DNA from: Calliopsis andreniformis
Taxonomy: Eukaryota > Arthropoda > Insecta > Hymenoptera > Andrenidae
Reading direction: 5' to 3'
NCBI RefSeq assembly: GCF_051401765.1
Contig: NW_027480423.1
Span: forward strand, 11,594,001 to 11,658,000
DNA: 64,000 bases
Position numbers and translations under genes: made by a program. The notes under the pieces are model-generated. The model saw nothing but the letters and a program-made list of their open reading frames with translations, searched no databases and was not told the DNA's origin. Shown here piece after piece: positions 1 through 12,575 of this stretch. Every line of letters begins with the position of its first letter. The stretch's first letter is position 1.

Positions 1-166
1 CGTTCCGGGCAACCTAGGCTTCACTCTAGGGCGTTACACCCCCACATCGAATAGCTACGGCCTTAGAAGTCAACGCCAGAGGCATAAAATACAATAAAAA
101 TACAACAGCTTTTCCATCGTATAGCAGGAATAATTGCAACCAGTGTGAAGCTAATGGTCATTTCTA
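1..166 (+). repeat. Representative satellite monomer
   Basis: This is the first full monomer, in the phase used for all consensus positions here. In a by-eye consensus, positions 1-80 have 44 G/C (55%) and positions 81-166 have 25 G/C (29%). The GC-rich half holds the AvrII-type palindrome cctagg, the dyad CCTAG-8 nt-CTAGG (13-17 and 26-30), and TTAGG-g-CCTAA (55-65, present in the subset reading cctaa). The AT-rich half has A/T runs near 86-89, 96-100 and 109-113, about 10-13 bp apart. The consensus has six CpG sites. Length 166 is not a multiple of three, so a reading frame shifts at every monomer, as expected for non-coding DNA. Confidence 0.93.
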
Positions 167-2286
167 CGTTCCGGGCAACAGAGGCTTCCCTCTAGGGCGT
201 TGCTCGTCCAGATCGAATAGTTAGGGCCTTAAAAGTCAACGCCCGAAGTATAAAACACAACATAAATACAACAGCTTTTCCACTGTATAAAATGAATATT
301 TGCAAACAGTGCGAAAGTAATGGTCATTTCTACGTTCCGGGCAACCTAGGCTTCACTCTAGGGCGTTGCTCCACCAGATCGACAAGTTAGGGCCTAAGAA
401 GTCAACGGCAGAAGCATAAAATACAATATAAATAGAAGAGCTTTTCCATCGCATAAAATGAATATCTGCAACCAGTGTGAAAGTACTGGTCATTTCTACG
501 TTCCTGGCAACCTAGGCTCCACTCTCGGGCGTTGCCCCACCAGATCGAATAGTTAGGGCCTTAGAAGTCAACCCCAGAAGCATTAAATACAATAAAGATG
601 CAACAGTTTTTCCATCGTATAACAGGAATAACTGCCACTAGTTTCAAGGTGCTGGTAATTTCTACGTTCCGGGCAACCTAGGCTTCACTCTAGGGCGTTG
701 CTCCACCAGATCGAATAGTTAGGGCCTAAGAAGTCAACACCAGAAGCATATAATACAATATAAATACAACAGCTTTTCCATCGTATAAAACGGATAATTG
801 CAACCAGTGTGAAAGTAATGGTCAATTCTACGTTCCGGGCTAACTAGGCTTCACTCTAGGGCGGTGCTCCACCAGATCAAATAGTTAGGGCCTAAGAAGT
901 CAGCGCCAGGAGCATAAAATACAATATAAATACAACAGCTTTTCCATCGTATAGAATGTATATTTGCAAACAGTGTGAAAGTAATGGACAGTTCTACATT
1001 CCGAGCAACCTAGGCTTCACTGTAGGGCGTTGCTCCACCAGATCGAATAGCTACGGCCTTAGAAGTCAACGCCAGAAGCATAAAATACAATATAAATACA
1101 ACAGCTCTTCCATCGTATAAAATGAATAGTTGCAAACAGTGTGAAAGTAATGGTCATTTCTACGTTCCGGGCAACCTAGGCTTCACTCTAGGGCGTTGCT
1201 CCACCAGATCGAATAGCTAGGGCCATAGAATTCAACGCCAGAAGCATAAAATACAATATAAATACAACAGCTTTTCCATCGTATAAAATGAATAATTGCA
1301 AACAGTGTGAAAGTGATGGTCATTTCTACGTTCCGGGCAACCTAGGCTCCGCTCTAGGGCGTTGCTCCACCAGATCGAATAGCTAGGGCCTTAGAAGTCA
1401 ACGCCAGAAGCATAAAATGCAATAAAAATACAGCAGTTTTTCCGTCGTATAACAGGAGTAATTGCAACCAGAGTGAAGGTGATAGTCATTTCTACGTTTC
1501 GGGCAACCTAGGCTCCACTCTAGGGCGTTGGTCAACCAGAGCATATAGTTAGGGCCTAAGAAGTCAACGTTAGAATCATAAAATACAAAATAAATACAAC
1601 AGTTTTTCCATCGCATAAAAAGTATAATTGCAACCAGTGTGAAAGCTATGGTCACTTCTACGTTCCGGGCAACCTCGGCTTCACCCTAGGGCGTTGCTCT
1701 ACCAGATCGAAGAGTGAGAGCCTTAGACGTCAACACCAGAAGCAGAAAATGCAATAAAAATGCAACAGTTTTTCCATCGATTAGCATGAATAATTGCAAC
1801 CAGAGTGAAGGTGATGGTCATTTTTACGTTCCGGGCAACCTAGGCTTCACTCTACGGCGTTGCTTCACCAGATCGAATAGTTAGGGCCTTACAAGTCAAC
1901 GCCGGAAGCATAAAATACAATAAAGATGCAACAGTTTTTCCATCGTATAAGAGGAATAATTACAACCAGTGTGAAAGTAATGGTCATTGCTGCGTTCCGG
2001 GCAACCTAGGCTTCACTCTAGGGCGTTGCTCCACCAGATCGAATAGCTAGGGACTTAGAATTCAACTCAAGAAGCATAAAATACAATAAAAATACAACAG
2101 TTTTTCCATGGTATAACAGGAATAATTGCAACCAGTGTGAAAATAATGGTCGTTTCTACGTTCCCGGCAACCTAGGCTTCACTCTACGGCGTTGCTCCAC
2201 CAGATCGAATAGTTAGGGCCTTACAAGTCAACGCCGGAAGCATAAAATACAATAAAGATGCAACAGTTTTTCCATCGTATAAAATG

Positions 2287-3447
2287 AATAGTTGCAAACA
2301 GTGTGAAAGTAATGGTCATTTCTACGTTCCGGGCAACCTAGGCTCCGCTATAGGGCGTTGCTCCACCAGATCGAATAGCTAGGGACTTAGACTTCAACGC
2401 CAGATGCATAAAATACAATAAAAATGCAGCAGTTTTTCCATTGTATAACAGGAATAATTGCAAGCAGTGTGAAAGTAATGGTCATTTCTACGTTCCGTGC
2501 AACCTAGGCGTCACTCTAGCGCGTTCCTCCACCACATCTAATAGCTACGGCCTTAGAAGTCAACGCCAGAAGCATAAAAAACAGTAAAAGTACAACAGTT
2601 TTTCCATGGTACAACAGGAATAATTGCAACCAGTGTGAAAGTAATGGTCGTTTCTACGTTCCCGGCAACCTACACTTCACTCTAGGGCGTTGCTCCACCA
2701 CATCGAATAACCACGGCCTTAGATGTCAACGCCAGAATCACAAAATGCAATATAAATACCACAGCTTTTCCATCGTATAAAATGAATAATTGCAAACAGT
2801 GTGGAGATGATGGTCAGTTCTACGTTCCGGGGTACATAGGATTCACTCTAGGGCGTTGCTCCACCACATCGAATAGCTACAGCCTTAGAAGTCAACGCCA
2901 GATGCATAAAATACAATATAAATACAACAGCCTTTCCATCGTATAGCATGAGTAATAGCAACCATTGTGGAAGTTATGGTCATATCTACGTTCCGCGCAA
3001 CCTAGGCATGACGCTAGGGCGTTGCTCCTCCAGATGGAATAGGTATGGCTATAGAAGCCAATGCCTGAAGCATAAAATACAGTAAAGATACAAGAGCTTC
3101 TCCATACTATAACAGGTATAATTGCATCCAGTGTGAAAGTGATGGTCATTTCTACGTTCCGGGCAACCTAGGCTCCGCTCTATGCAGGTCTCCACCAGAT
3201 CGAATAGCTAGGGACTTAGAAGTCCACGCCAGAAGCATAAAATTCAATAAAAATACAACAGTTGTTGCATTGTATAACAGGAATAATTGCAACCAGTGTC
3301 AAAGTACTGGTCATTTCTACGTTTCGGGCAACCTAGACTTCACTCTACGGCGTTGCTCCACCAAATCGAATAGCTAGGGCCTTAGAAGTCAACGCCCAAA
3401 GCATAAAATACAATATAAATACAACAGCTTTTCCATCGTATAAAATG
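2287..3447 (+). repeat. Seven-monomer segment of HOR-I, single copy here, doubled in copy 2
   Basis: This 1161-bp stretch begins at aatagttgcaaac and ends before aataattgcaaac at 3448. It is the undoubled counterpart of the pair at 11581-12575 and 12576-13736. It includes an odd monomer near 3175-3200 where the usual tctagggcgttgctcc reads tctatgcaggtctcc, a cluster of substitutions with a 1-bp loss. Position 3127 is t here but a in both copy-2 passes (12255 and 13416). Confidence 0.82.
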
Positions 3448-4860
3448 AATAATTGCAAACAGTGTGAAAGTAATGGTCATTTCTACGTTCCGGGCAACCT
3501 AGGCTTCACTCTAGGGCGTTGCTCCTCCAGATCGAATCGCTAGGGCCTTAGAATTCAACGCCAGAAGCATAAAATACAATATAAATACAACAGTTTTTCC
3601 ATCGTATAACAGGAATAATTGCAAACAGTGTGAAGGTAGTGGCCATTTCTGCGCTCCGGGCTACCTAGGCTACACTCTAGGGCGTTGCTACACCAGATCG
3701 AATAGCTAGTGACCTAGAATTCGAACGCCGGAGGCATAAAATACAATAAAAACGCAACAGTTTTTCCACCGTATAACAGGAGTAACTACAACCAGTGTGA
3801 AAGTACTGGTCATTCCTACGTTCCGGGTAACCTAGGCTTCACTCTAGGGCGTGGCTCCGCCAGATCGAATAGCTAGGGACTTAGAATTCTACGCCAGAAG
3901 TATAAAATACAATAAAAATACAACAGTTTTTCCATCGTGTGACAGGAATAATTGTAACCAGTGTGAAAGTAATGATCATTTCTGCGTTCCGGGCAACCTT
4001 GGTTTCACTCTATGGCGTTGCTCCACCAGCTGGAATAGTTAGGGCCTAAGAAGTCAACGCCAGAAGCATAAAATACGATATAAATACAACAGCTTTTCAT
4101 CGTATAACAGGAATGATTGCATCAACTGTGAAGGTAATGGTCAATTCTACGTTCCGGGCAGCCTAGACTCCACTCTAGAGCGTTGCTCCACCAGATCGAA
4201 CAGTTAGGGCCTAAGAAGTCAACGCCAGAAGTATAAAATACAAAATAAATACAACAGTTTTTCCTTCGTATACAACGGATAATTGCATCCAGTGTGAAAG
4301 TTATGGTCATTTCTACGTTCCGGGCAACCTAGGCTTCACTCTAGGGCGTTGCTGCACCAGATCGAATAGCTAGGGACTTAGAATTCAAAGCCAGAAACAT
4401 AAAATAAAATAAAAATACAACAGTTTTTCATCGTATAACGGGAATGATTGCATCAACTGTGAAGGTAATGGTCATTTCTACGTTCCGGGCTACCTACGCT
4501 TTACTCTCAGCCATTGCTCCACCAGATCGAATAGATAGGGCCTTAGAAGTCAACGCCAGAAGCATTTAGTGCAACAAAAATACCACAGTTTTTCCATCGT
4601 ATAACAGGAATAATTGGATCTACTGTGAAGGTAATGGTCACTTCTACGTTCCGGGCAGCCTATGCTTCACTCGAGGGCGTTGCTCCACCAGATCGAATAT
4701 TTAGGGCCTAAGAAGTCAACGCCAGAAGAATAAAATGCGATATAAATACAACAGCTTCTCCATCGTATAAAACGAATAATTGCATCCAGTGTGAAAGTTA
4801 TGGTCATTTCTACGTTCCTGGCAACCGAGGTTTCACTCTAGGGCGTTGTTCCACCAGATT

Positions 4861-6738
4861 GAATAGTTAGGCCCTTAGAAGTCAACGCCAGAAGAATAAA
4901 ATACAATATAAGTACAACAGTTTTTCCATCGTATAAAATGAATAATTGCAAACATTGTGAAAGTAATGGTCATTTCTACGTTCTGGGCAACCCAGGCGCC
5001 ACACTAGGTCGTTGCTCCACCACATCGAATAGCTACGGCCTTACAAGTCGACGCCAGAAGCATAAAATACAAAATAAATACATCAGTTTTTCCGTCGTAT
5101 AAAACGAATAATTGCAACCAGTGTGAAATTTATGGTCATTTTTACGTTCCGGGCATCCTAGGCTTCACTCTAGGGCGTTGCTCCACCAGATCGAATAGTT
5201 AGGGCCTTAGAAGTGAACGCCCGAAGCATAAAATACATTAAAAATACAACAGTTTTTCCACCGTATGACACGAATAATTGCAACCAGTGTGAAAGCGACA
5301 GTCATTTCTACGTTCCGGGCAACCTAGGCTTCAATCTAGAGCGTTGTTCCACCAAATCGAAAAGTTAGGGCGTAAGAAGTCAACGCCAGAAGCATAAAAT
5401 ACAATATAAATACAACAGCTTTTTCATCGTATATAATGTATATTTGCAAACAGTGTGAAAGTAATGGTCATTTCTACGTTCCGGGCAACCTAGGCTTCAC
5501 TCTAGGGCGTAGCTACACCAGATCGAATAGCTAGGGACCTAGAATTCAACGCCAGAATTATAAAATACAATAAAAATACAACAGTTTTTCCATCGTATAA
5601 CAGGAATAATTGCAACCAGTGTGAAAGTAATGGTCATTTCTGCGTTCCGGGCAACCTTGGTTTCACTCTATGGCGTTGCTCTACCAGCTCGTATAGTTAG
5701 CGCCTATGAAGTCAACGCCAGAAGCATAAAATACGATATAAATACAACAGGTTTTCCATCGTATAAAACGAATAATTGCAACCAGTGTGAAAGTAATGTT
5801 CATTTCTACGTTGCGGGCAACCTAGGCTTCACTCTAGGGCGATGCTCCACCAGATCGAATAGCTAGGGACTTAGAATTGAACGCCAGGAGCATAAAATAC
5901 AATATAAATACAACAGTTTTTCCATCGTATAACAGGAATAATTGCAACAAGTGTGAGGGTAATGGTCATTTATACATTCCGGGCAACCTAGGTTTCACTC
6001 TAGGTCGCCGCTCCACCAGATCGAATAGTTAGGGCCTAAGAAGTAAACACCAGGAGCATAAAATACAATATAAATACAACAGCATTTCCATCGTATAAAA
6101 CGAGTAATTGCAACCAGTATGAAAGATATGGTCATCTCTACGTTCCGGGCAACATAGGCTTGACTCTATGGCGATGCTCCACCAGATTGAATAGTTAGGG
6201 CCTTAGAAGTCAACGCCAGAAGAATAAAATACAATATAAGTACAACAGTTTTTCCATCGTATAAAATGAATAATTGCAAACATTGTGAAAGTAATGGTCA
6301 TTTCTACGTTCGGGGCAACCCAGGCGTCACACTAGGTCGTTGCTCCACCACATCGAATAGCTATGGCCTTACAAGTCGACGCCAGAAGCATAAAATACAA
6401 AATAAATACATCAGTTTTTCCGTCGTATAAAACGAATAATTGCAACCAGTGTGAAATTTATGGTCATTTTTACGTTCCGGGCATCCTAGGCTTCACTCTA
6501 GGGCGTTGCTCCACCAGATCGAATAGTTAGGGCCTTAGAAGTGAACGCCCGAAACATAAAATACATTAAAAATACAACAGTTTTTCCACCGTATGACACG
6601 AATAATTGCAACCAGTGTGAAAGCGACAGTCATTTCTACGTTCCGGGCAACCTAGGCTTCAATCTAGAGCGTTGTTCCACCAGATCGAAAAGTTAGGTCC
6701 TAAGAAGTCAACGCCAGAAGCATAAAATACAATAAAAA
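4861..6738 (+). repeat. Eight-monomer sub-repeat inside HOR-I copy 1
   Basis: Monomers starting at gaatagttaggccc (4861) recur from 6189, an offset of 1328 bp or exactly eight monomers. Shared rare variants include acaatataagtacaacag, tacaaaataaatacatcag, cgtatgacacgaataattgc and aatctagagcgttgttcc. The second pass is incomplete and ends near 6738. The counterpart in copy 2 lies at about 15150-17027. So the sub-repeat existed before the 9294-bp unit was doubled. Confidence 0.78.
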
Positions 6739-6790
6739 TACAACTGTTTTTCCACCGTATGACACGAATAATAGCAACCAGTGTGAAGGT

Positions 6791-9294
6791 AATGGTCTTT
6801 TCTACGTTCGGGGCAACCTAGGCTTCAATCTAGGTGGTTGTTCCACCAGATCGAACAGCTAGGGCCTAAGAAGTCAACGCAAGAAGCATAAAATACAATA
6901 TAAATACAACAGTTTGTCCATCGTATAGAACGAATAATTGCATCCAGTTTGAAAGTAATGGCCATTTCTACGTTACGGGCAACCTAGGCTTCAGTCCAGG
7001 ACGTTGGTCCACCGGATCGAGTAGTTAGGGCCCAAGAAGTCAACGCCAGAAGCATTAAATACACTAAAGATACAACAGTTTTTCCATCGTACAAAACGAA
7101 TAATTGCATCTAGTGTGAACGCAATGGCCATTTCTACGTTCCGGGCAACCTAGGCGTCACTGTAGTGCGTTGCTCCAACCGATCGAATAGTTGGGGCCTT
7201 AGAAGTCAACGCCAGAAGCATAAAATACAATGAAGATACAACAGTTTTTCCATCGTATAACAGGTGTAATTGCAACCAGTGTGAAAGGGATGGTCATTTC
7301 TACGTTCCGGGCAACCTAGGCTTCACTCTATGGCATTGTGCCACCAGATCGAATTGTTAGGACCTTTGAAGTCAACGCCAGAAATATAAAATACAAAACA
7401 AATACACCAGTTTGTCCATCGTATAAAACGAATAATTGCATCCAGTGTGAAAGTAATGGTCATTTCTAAGTTCCGGGCAACCTAGGCTTCACTCTAGGGC
7501 GTAGCGCCACCAGATCGAATAGTTAGTGACTTAGAAGTCAACGTCAGAAGCATAAAATACAGTATAAACACAACAGTTCTTCCATCGTATAAAACGAATA
7601 ATTGCAACCAGTATGAAAGTTATGGACATTTCTACTTTCCAGGCAACCTAGTCTTCACCCTAGGGCGTTGCTCCACTAGATCGAATAGTTAGGGCCTTAG
7701 AAGTCAACGCCAGAAGCATAAAATGCAATATGAATAAAACAGTTTTTCCATTGTATAAAGTGAATAATTGCAAGCAGTGTGAAAGTAACGGTCATTTCTA
7801 CGTTCCAGGCAACATAGGCTTCACTCTAGGGCGTTGCTCCACCAGATCGTATAGTTAGGGCCATGGAAAACAGCGACAGAAGCATGAAATATAATAAAAA
7901 TACAAGAGTTTTTCCATTGTATATAAGGAACAATTGCAACCAGTGTGAAAGTGATGGTCATTTCTACGTTCCGGGCAACCTAGGCTTCACTGTACGGCGG
8001 TGTTCCACCAGACCGAATAGTTAGGGCCTAAGAAGTCAAAGCCTGAATCATAAAATACAATAAAAATCCAACATCTTTTCCATCGTATAAAACGAATAAT
8101 TGCAACCATTATGAAAGTTATGGTCATTTCTACGTTCCGGACAACCTAGGCTTCACTCTAAGGCGTTGTTCCACCAGACCGAATAGTTTGGGCCTAAGAA
8201 GTCAACGCCTGAATCATAAAATACAATAAAAATCCAACAGCTTTTCCATTGTATAAAACGAATAATTGCAACCAGCGTGAAAGTACTGGTAATTTCTATG
8301 TTCCGCGCAACGGAGGCTTCACTCTAGGGCGTTGCTCCACCAGATCGACAAGTTAGGGCCTCAGAAGTCAACGCCTGGAGCATAAAATACAATAAAGATG
8401 CAACAGTTTTTCTATCAAATAACAGGAATATTTGCAACAAGAGTGAAGGTGATGGTCATTTCCACGTTTCGGGCAACCTAGCCTTCACTCTAGGGCGTTG
8501 GTCAACCAGAGCGAATAGTTAGGGCCTAAGAAGTCAACGTCAGAATCATAAAATACAAAATAAACACAACAGTTTTTCCATCGTACAAAAAGGATAATTG
8601 CAACCAGTGTGAAAGCTATGGTCACTTCTACGTTCCGGGCAACCTAGGCTTGACTCTAGGGCGTTGCTCCTCCAGATGGAATATGTATGGCTATAGAAGT
8701 CAATGCCTGAAGCATAAAATACAATAAAGATACAAGAGTTTCTCCACCGCATAACAGGTATAATTGCAACCAGTGTGAAAGTAATGGTCATTTCTACGTA
8801 CCGTGCAACCTAGACGTCACTCTAGGTCGCTGCTCCACCACATCTAATAGCCACGGCCATAGAAGTCAACGCCAGAAGCATAAACTACAATATAAATACA
8901 ACAGCTTTTCCATTGTATAAAATGAATAATTGCAAACAGTGTGAAAGTGATGGTCATTTCTAGGTTCCAGGCGACCTGGGCTCCGCTCTCGGGCGTTGCT
9001 CCACCAGATCGAATAGCTAGGGACTTAGAATTCAACGCAACAGGCAAAAAATACAATAAAAATACAACAGCTTTTCCATCGTATAAAAGGAATAATTGCA
9101 ACCAGTGTGAAAGTAATGGTCGTTTCTACGTTCCGGGCAACCTAGACTTCACTCTAGGGCGTTGCTCCACCAGATCGAATAGCTAGGGCCTTAGAAGTCA
9201 ACGCCATAGGCATAAAATACAATATAAATACAACAGATTTTCCATCGTAAAACAGGAATAATTGCAACCAGTGTGAAAGTAATGGTCGTTTCTA
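6791..9294 (+). repeat. HOR-I portion present only in copy 1
   Basis: About 15 monomers complete the 9294-bp unit and have no second copy in the window. A local doublet lies at about 8015-8350: two adjacent monomers share gaatcataaaatacaat, aaaatccaaca and the unusual gcaaccattatgaaag or a close variant, 166 bp apart. Monomers near 8460-8640 (gttggtcaaccagagcg) resemble those near 1500-1640. I see nothing other than satellite here. Confidence 0.8.
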
Positions 9295-11580
9295 CGTTCC
9301 GGGCAACCTAGGCTTCACTCTAGGGCGTTACACCCCCACATCGAATAGCTACGGCCTTAGAAGTCAACGCCAGAGGCATAAAATACAATAAAAATACAAC
9401 AGCTTTTCCATCGTATAGCAGGAATAATTGCAACCAGTGTGAAGCTAATGGTCATTTCTACGTTCCGGGCAACAGAGGCTTCCCTCTAGGGCGTTGCTCG
9501 TCCAGATCGAATAGTTAGGGCCTTAAAAGTCAACGCCCGAAGTATAAAACACAACATAAATACAACAGCTTTTCCACTGTATAAAATGAATATTTGCAAA
9601 CAGTGCGAAAGTAATGGTCATTTCTACGTTCCGGGCAACCTAGGCTTCACTCTAGGGCGTTGCTCCACCAGATCGACAAGTTAGGGCCTAAGAAGTCAAC
9701 GGCAGAAGCATAAAATACAATATAAATAGAAGAGCTTTTCCATCGCATAAAATGAATATCTGCAACCAGTGTGAAAGTACTGGTCATTTCTACGTTCCTG
9801 GCAACCTAGGCTCCACTCTCGGGCGTTGCCCCACCAGATCGAATAGTTAGGGCCTTAGAAGTCAACCCCAGAAGCATTAAATACAATAAAGATGCAACAG
9901 TTTTTCCATCGTATAACAGGAATAACTGCCACTAGTTTCAAGGTGCTGGTAATTTCTACGTTCCGGGCAACCTAGGCTTCACTCTAGGGCGTTGCTCCAC
10001 CAGATCGAATAGTTAGGGCCTAAGAAGTCAACACCAGAAGCATATAATACAATATAAATACAACAGCTTTTCCATCGTATAAAACGGATAATTGCAACCA
10101 GTGTGAAAGTAATGGTCAATTCTACGTTCCGGGCTAACTAGGCTTCACTCTAGGGCGGTGCTCCACCAGATCAAATAGTTAGGGCCTAAGAAGTCAGCGC
10201 CAGGAGCATAAAATACAATATAAATACAACAGCTTTTCCATCGTATAGAATGTATATTTGCAAACAGTGTGAAAGTAATGGACAGTTCTACATTCCGAGC
10301 AACCTAGGCTTCACTGTAGGGCGTTGCTCCACCAGATCGAATAGCTACGGCCTTAGAAGTCAACGCCAGAAGCATAAAATACAATATAAATACAACAGCT
10401 CTTCCATCGTATAAAATGAATAGTTGCAAACAGTGTGAAAGTAATGGTCATTTCTACGTTCCGGGCAACCTAGGCTTCACTCTAGGGCGTTGCTCCACCA
10501 GATCGAATAGCTAGGGCCATAGAATTCAACGCCAGAAGCATAAAATACAATATAAATACAACAGCTTTTCCATCGTATAAAATGAATAATTGCAAACAGT
10601 GTGAAAGTGATGGTCATTTCTACGTTCCGGGCAACCTAGGCTCCGCTCTAGGGCGTTGCTCCACCAGATCGAATAGCTAGGGCCTTAGAAGTCAACGCCA
10701 GAAGCATAAAATGCAATAAAAATACAGCAGTTTTTCCGTCGTATAACAGGAGTAATTGCAACCAGAGTGAAGGTGATAGTCATTTCTACGTTTCGGGCAA
10801 CCTAGGCTCCACTCTAGGGCGTTGGTCAACCAGAGCATATAGTTAGGGCCTAAGAAGTCAACGTTAGAATCATAAAATACAAAATAAATACAACAGTTTT
10901 TCCATCGCATAAAAAGTATAATTGCAACCAGTGTGAAAGCTATGGTCACTTCTACGTTCCGGGCAACCTCGGCTTCACCCTAGGGCGTTGCTCTACCAGA
11001 TCGAAGAGTGAGAGCCTTAGACGTCAACACCAGAAGCAGAAAATGCAATAAAAATGCAACAGTTTTTCCATCGATTAGCATGAATAATTGCAACCAGAGT
11101 GAAGGTGATGGTCATTTTTACGTTCCGGGCAACCTAGGCTTCACTCTACGGCGTTGCTTCACCAGATCGAATAGTTAGGGCCTTACAAGTCAACGCCGGA
11201 AGCATAAAATACAATAAAGATGCAACAGTTTTTCCATCGTATAAGAGGAATAATTACAACCAGTGTGAAAGTAATGGTCATTGCTGCGTTCCGGGCAACC
11301 TAGGCTTCACTCTAGGGCGTTGCTCCACCAGATCGAATAGCTAGGGACTTAGAATTCAACTCAAGAAGCATAAAATACAATAAAAATACAACAGTTTTTC
11401 CATGGTATAACAGGAATAATTGCAACCAGTGTGAAAATAATGGTCGTTTCTACGTTCCCGGCAACCTAGGCTTCACTCTACGGCGTTGCTCCACCAGATC
11501 GAATAGTTAGGGCCTTACAAGTCAACGCCGGAAGCATAAAATACAATAAAGATGCAACAGTTTTTCCATCGTATAAAATG

Positions 11581-12575
11581 AATAGTTGCAAACAGTGTGA
11601 AAGTAATGGTCATTTCTACGTTCCGGGCAACCTAGGCTCCGCTATAGGGCGTTGCTCCACCAGATCGAATAGCTAGGGACTTAGACTTCAACGCCAGATG
11701 CATAAAATACAATAAAAATGCAGCAGTTTTTCCATTGTATAACAGGAATAATTGCAAGCAGTGTGAAAGTAATGGTCATTTCTACGTTCCGTGCAACCTA
11801 GGCGTCACTCTAGCGCGTTCCTCCACCACATCTAATAGCTACGGCCTTAGAAGTCAACGCCAGAAGCATAAAAAACAGTAAAAGTACAACAGTTTTTCCA
11901 TGGTACAACAGGAATAATTGCAACCAGTGTGAAAGTAATGGTCGTTTCTACGTTCCCGGCAACCTACACTTCACTCTAGGGCGTTGCTCCACCACATCGA
12001 ATAGCTACAGCCTTAGAAGTCAACGCCAGATGCATAAAATACAATATAAATACAACAGCCTTTCCATCGTATAGCATGAGTAATAGCAACCATTGTGGAA
12101 GTTATGGTCATATCTACGTTCCGCGCAACCTAGGCATGACGCTAGGGCGTTGCTCCTCCAGATGGAATAGGTATGGCTATAGAAGCCAATGCCTGAAGCA
12201 TAAAATACAGTAAAGATACAAGAGCTTCTCCATACTATAACAGGTATAATTGCAACCAGTGTGAAAGTGATGGTCATTTCTACGTTCCGGGCAACCTAGG
12301 CTCCGCTCTATGCAGGTCTCCACCAGATCGAATAGCTAGGGACTTAGAAGTCCACGCCAGAAGCATAAAATTCAATAAAAATACAACAGTTGTTGCATTG
12401 TATAACAGGAATAATTGCAACCAGTGTCAAAGTACTGGTCATTTCTACGTTTCGGGCAACCTAGACTTCACTCTACGGCGTTGCTCCACCAAATCGAATA
12501 GCTAGGGCCTTAGAAGTCAACGCCCAAAGCATAAAATACAATATAAATACAACAGCTTTTCCATCGTATAAAATG
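11581..12575 (+). repeat. Internal duplication in HOR-I copy 2, first pass (six monomers)
   Basis: The segment starts with aatagttgcaaac, matching copy-1 position 2287. It runs to the same phase one duplication unit later, 995 bp (six monomers less 1 bp). Compared with the second pass it lacks one monomer: the one carrying the aaccacggcc variant (copy-1 position about 2707) is missing, so the monomer with gctacagcc follows directly at about 12003. Confidence 0.82.

Larger units (their letters stand above)
1..9294 (+). repeat. HOR-I copy 1 (56 monomers, 9294 bp)
   Basis: The distinctive monomer at 1, with gcgttacacccccacatcg, returns at 9295, and the following monomers repeat in the same order. 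Marker variants at 1398 and 10692 confirm the 9294-bp offset. This equals 56 x 166 less 2 bp. After about position 2287 the offset becomes 10289 because copy 2 carries an extra six-monomer segment. Correspondence between the copies ends at copy-1 position about 6790. Identity across matched parts is very high; I noted isolated differences such as 4617 (g) against 14906 (c). Confidence 0.9.

Noticed and set aside
55..65. Telomere-like TTAGGG in many monomers
   Set aside because: Only one hexamer per monomer, never in tandem, and inside a larger dyad. It is not telomeric repeat DNA.
150..180. CENP-B box in the segment around tttctacgttccgggc
   Set aside because: Aligned with the known box, the CGGG end matches but the TTCG and central A do not (about 9 of 17 positions), so it is not a credible site.
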